Part shown: in pieces, positions 61,997-64,000 of the stretch
Layout of the letters: each line of letters opens with the position of its first letter
Position numbering within the stretch: position 1 is the first letter of the stretch
Position numbers and translations under genes: made by a program
Assembly (NCBI RefSeq): GCF_021389975.1
Contig: NZ_CP089981.1
Location: 4,613,501-4,677,500, forward strand
Reading direction: 5' to 3'
DNA from: Fulvivirga ulvae
GTDB lineage: Bacteria > Bacteroidota > Bacteroidia > Cytophagales > Cyclobacteriaceae
Length of the DNA: 64,000 nt
Notes under the pieces: generated by a model
Databases searched by the model: none
Told to the model about the DNA's origin: nothing
The model's input: the letters and a program-made list of their open reading frames with translations, nothing else

Positions 61997-62584
61997 TCAG
62001 ATAGAGTCAACCCCGAAACTATCTACCTCTATAGCTTGCCCGGGTTCCAATCCATCCAGGGTAATAGCTCCGATACGAACCCTGACCAGCCTTAATGTAG
62101 GAAAGCCCACTGCTGCGGTCATTTTACGTACCTGCCTGAACTTTCCCTCGGTTATGGTTATGGACAGCCAACTGGTCGGGCCGTGCCTTTCGTCCCTTAT
62201 TTTTTTGGCGCGAGGTGGAAAGTCGGGAGGGAGGTCAAGGCGAAAGGCTTTGCACGGCAAGGTGGTATAGGCGTTGCTTCCCATGCCTATTTCTATCCCG
62301 GTTTTTAATTGCTCTATGGCCTCATCTGTTATTTCGCCGTCAAGCTGGGCATAATATTCCTTTTCAATTTCTTTGCTTCGCACCTGCTCGCTTGCCTTAC
62401 CATCTGTGGTCACCAACAGCAGTCCCTCCGAACTTTCATCCAGCCGGCCGATAGCCATGGCACCCTCGGGGAAGTTATAAAGGTCTCCGAGCATTTTCTT
62501 GTTCCTCTGCTTGTTTTGATTGCTGACGAACTGCGACAAATAACCAAAGGGTTTGTACAGGATGAAGTGGTGGTGTTTGATCAT
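61997..62584 (-). CDS. rluE: 23S rRNA pseudouridine synthase, RluE type
   Basis: 195 residues from ATG 62584 (MIKHHHFILYKPFGYLSQF); a GTG four codons up is also open. RsuA/RluB/E/F family: the catalytic motif AIGRLDESSEGLLLVTTDG contains the Asp in RLD. YAQLDGEITDEAIEQLKTGI and GKFRQVRKMTAAVGFPTLRL (family C-terminal KxRQ motif) follow. No N-terminal S4 domain, which fits RluE (U2457 in E. coli numbering). Single gene. Confidence 0.88.
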   Translation of the reverse strand: MIKHHHFILYKPFGYLSQFVSNQNKQRNKKMLGDLYNFPEGAMAIGRLDESSEGLLLVTTDGKASEQVRSKEIEKEYYAQLDGEITDEAIEQLKTGIEIGMGSNAYTTLPCKAFRLDLPPDFPPRAKKIRDERHGPTSWLSITITEGKFRQVRKMTAAVGFPTLRLVRVRIGAITLDGLEPGQAIEVDSFGVDSI

Positions 62585-62634
62585 AAGGTTGTGCACGGAG
62601 AAGCACGTGCGTATTACTGCTATATATCAGTGGC

Positions 62635-63072
62635 TTACGTTTCAGGAATAGTTTGGTCTTTTCTATGATTTTCAGCCATCTCAATAGCTGTTTTAAGAAG
62701 TCCGATAAGGCCAATTCCAAAGACCACAACCCCGGAGGAAATTTCCTGAAGGTGCTTATTGTTTGTAAATAGCAAAGAGTATAAACCGAAGGCGATTACA
62801 ATTATAATGAGTGAAAACAAATAGATCAGGAATACTCTGGAGTATTTTGGATTTTCCCATATTTTTTTTGAAAGCTTGTTTTGCACCTTTTTCGTATCCT
62901 GTAGTGTTGATAAGCTGATGCCTAATCCCATAAATATCAGCACTTTATTAAAGTCATCCCAAATCGTGTTTAAGTCAGATATAAGAGGCTTATAGGCATA
63001 GAAAAGTGCTATAATAATGAAGGGGTACTGGAGATAGCTGAGGTAGTGGAAAATGCTTTTTGCTGCTTTCAT
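62635..63072 (-). CDS. Hypothetical membrane protein
   Basis: 145 residues with four hydrophobic segments: about 13-32 (YLQYPFIIIALFYAYKPLIS), 43-57 (KVLIFMGLGISLSTL), 80-101 (VFLIYLFSLIIIVIAFGLYS) and 112-128 (EISSGVVVFGIGLIGLLKTA). A charged loop (DTKKVQNKLSKKIWENP) separates the second and third. Ends in a hydrophilic tail. I do not recognise the family and no motif suggests a function. It stands between rluE and the capA-like gene on the same strand, separated from both. Confidence 0.7.
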   Translation of the reverse strand: MKAAKSIFHYLSYLQYPFIIIALFYAYKPLISDLNTIWDDFNKVLIFMGLGISLSTLQDTKKVQNKLSKKIWENPKYSRVFLIYLFSLIIIVIAFGLYSLLFTNNKHLQEISSGVVVFGIGLIGLLKTAIEMAENHRKDQTIPET

Positions 63073-63143
63073 GGTATTGAAGTGTAATGTAATGTATTCT
63101 CAAGATAAATACTGGGTTTTTGTGATACAAGTTAAGGGGCTCC

Positions 63144-64000
63144 TCAAAGTCCGTTATAATTTGTTCCTTGCATTGAAACTGAGCGTTTAAACCATTCCTC
63201 CCGCTCATCCTCATCCATCAGTACAGGTTTACTATTATCCGCTTTGTAAGGTATTACCTGCACTTCCTGGTTGTCTTTTTCAAAAGTTAGCTTTACCAGT
63301 ATCCCTTCATGGGTTTTGGGGTTGGGGTTGTCAAATATGAGGTTGCCGATGCTGTAAAACACGGGTTTGCCTTCTATATATTCAAAGCTTTGGATTACAT
63401 GTGGGTGGTGGCCTATAATGGCGTCAGTACCTGCGTGGATCAGTTTTTTTGCATCTTCGCGCTGTATGGAGGTAGGGGTTTGGTGGTACTCGGCACCCCA
63501 ATGGAGGGTAACGACTACAAGCCTTTGAGGAAATTGCTTTTTGTATTCCCGGATGTTTTTTGACAGGTCGGAAATAGTAGCCTGGCACATACCGGGGGAG
63601 TCTTCCAGATACATCCAGGCTTCCAGCCCGAGGGTGACACTGGCGAAAATGGCAACTTCTATATCACCTTTTTGCAACAAAACCGGTTCGCAGGCTTTTT
63701 TTTGGCTTAGGCCATAGCCTACCGGCACCAGATCTGCGGTATTTAAATTTTCAGCGGTCATTACCAACGCTTCACGGCCGTGGTCATAGCTGTGGTTGTT
63801 GGCCATGATGCAGTGGGTGATGCCGGCGTCACGGAGGTCGGATAGCCATTCAGGTTCAGCTCTGAACACATACTCTTTTGTTAAAGGAGTGTGTTGGTCA
63901 GTTACAGGGCATTCCAGGTTAACGACGGTATAATCAGCCTGATCAAATACCTCGCTGATATCTTCTGTCAGGTATTCCAGTCCTCTGGTATTGATCCTGG
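63144..64000 (-). CDS. CapA family (poly-gamma-glutamate synthesis-like) protein, N-terminus outside the window
   Basis: The reading frame is open to the window end; 285 residues of the C-terminal part are visible. Metallophosphatase-like motifs: VNLECPVTDQHTPLTKEYVF, MANNHSYDHGREALVMTAEN (family NNHxxDxG), VVTLHWGAEYHQTPT (HWG-x-E-Y) and IIGHHPHVIQSFEYIEGKPV (GHHPHV), then YSIGNLIFDN. This is the CapA/YwtB layout. In Bacillus CapA helps attach poly-gamma-glutamate; in Bacteroidota the role is mostly unknown. The GTG at 63869 is internal and not a start. Confidence 0.9.
   Translation of the reverse strand, partial: RINTRGLEYLTEDISEVFDQADYTVVNLECPVTDQHTPLTKEYVFRAEPEWLSDLRDAGITHCIMANNHSYDHGREALVMTAENLNTADLVPVGYGLSQKKACEPVLLQKGDIEVAIFASVTLGLEAWMYLEDSPGMCQATISDLSKNIREYKKQFPQRLVVVTLHWGAEYHQTPTSIQREDAKKLIHAGTDAIIGHHPHVIQSFEYIEGKPVFYSIGNLIFDNPNPKTHEGILVKLTFEKDNQEVQVIPYKADNSKPVLMDEDEREEWFKRSVSMQGTNYNGL

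Overview
The window is a chromosomal segment from a member of the Bacteroidota, most likely a Cytophagales bacterium (Fulvivirga-like; the genus is an inference). Evidence: -7 promoter elements of the Bacteroidota type TAnnTTTG upstream of many genes, type IX secretion (T9SS) C-terminal sorting domains, a PorE-like OmpA protein, a Porin_10-type porin, a futalosine-independent menaquinone operon, and the ftsX-DUF3098-uppP gene order. No rRNA, tRNA, CRISPR array, insertion sequence, integrase or phage gene was seen.

Layout. 1-1.6 kb: cell division and envelope genes (ftsX, DUF3098, uppP cut by the window edge). 2-3.4 kb: an ECF sigma factor with a membrane anti-sigma-like partner. 3.5-8.4 kb: a DUF2147 protein, a K+-dependent membrane pyrophosphatase, a possible DNA polymerase III psi-like protein, an acyl-CoA thioesterase and Pcm. 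8.5-9.7 kb: a HTH-S24 (LexA-like) regulator with a small unknown partner, preceded by two identical-architecture operators. 10.5-18.7 kb: menaquinone genes menI-menF-menD-menB, then a metzincin-like lipoprotein protease, a small helical protein and menE. 18.7-26.3 kb: a frameshifted histidine phosphatase, TPR protein, coiled-coil protein that has lost its zinc ribbon cysteines, Nif3, LpxK, a porin and MiaE. 26.4-30 kb: a periplasmic protein of unknown role, an ABC permease and a small secreted protein.

30.2-49.7 kb is the most unusual part: six co-directional, tightly spaced genes on the minus strand. In transcription order they encode an ATP/ADP-translocase-like membrane protein with HEAT repeats and a cyclic-nucleotide-binding-like domain, a protein with two TIR-like domains around a DUF4062-like domain, a membrane-anchored nSTAND ATPase with WD40 repeats, an outer-membrane barrel, a beta-propeller lipoprotein and a 3,120-residue T9SS surface protein. 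The layout suggests one chain from inner membrane sensing to the cell surface, but no function is established from sequence alone.

49.9-64 kb: a PorE-like protein, a CPA2 antiporter with universal-stress domains, a PQQ-type sugar dehydrogenase broken by one in-frame amber codon, a heme-type TonB receptor, an AAC(3)-I-like acetyltransferase, DUF2809, an M20 peptidase, RluE, a small membrane protein and a CapA-like protein cut by the window end.
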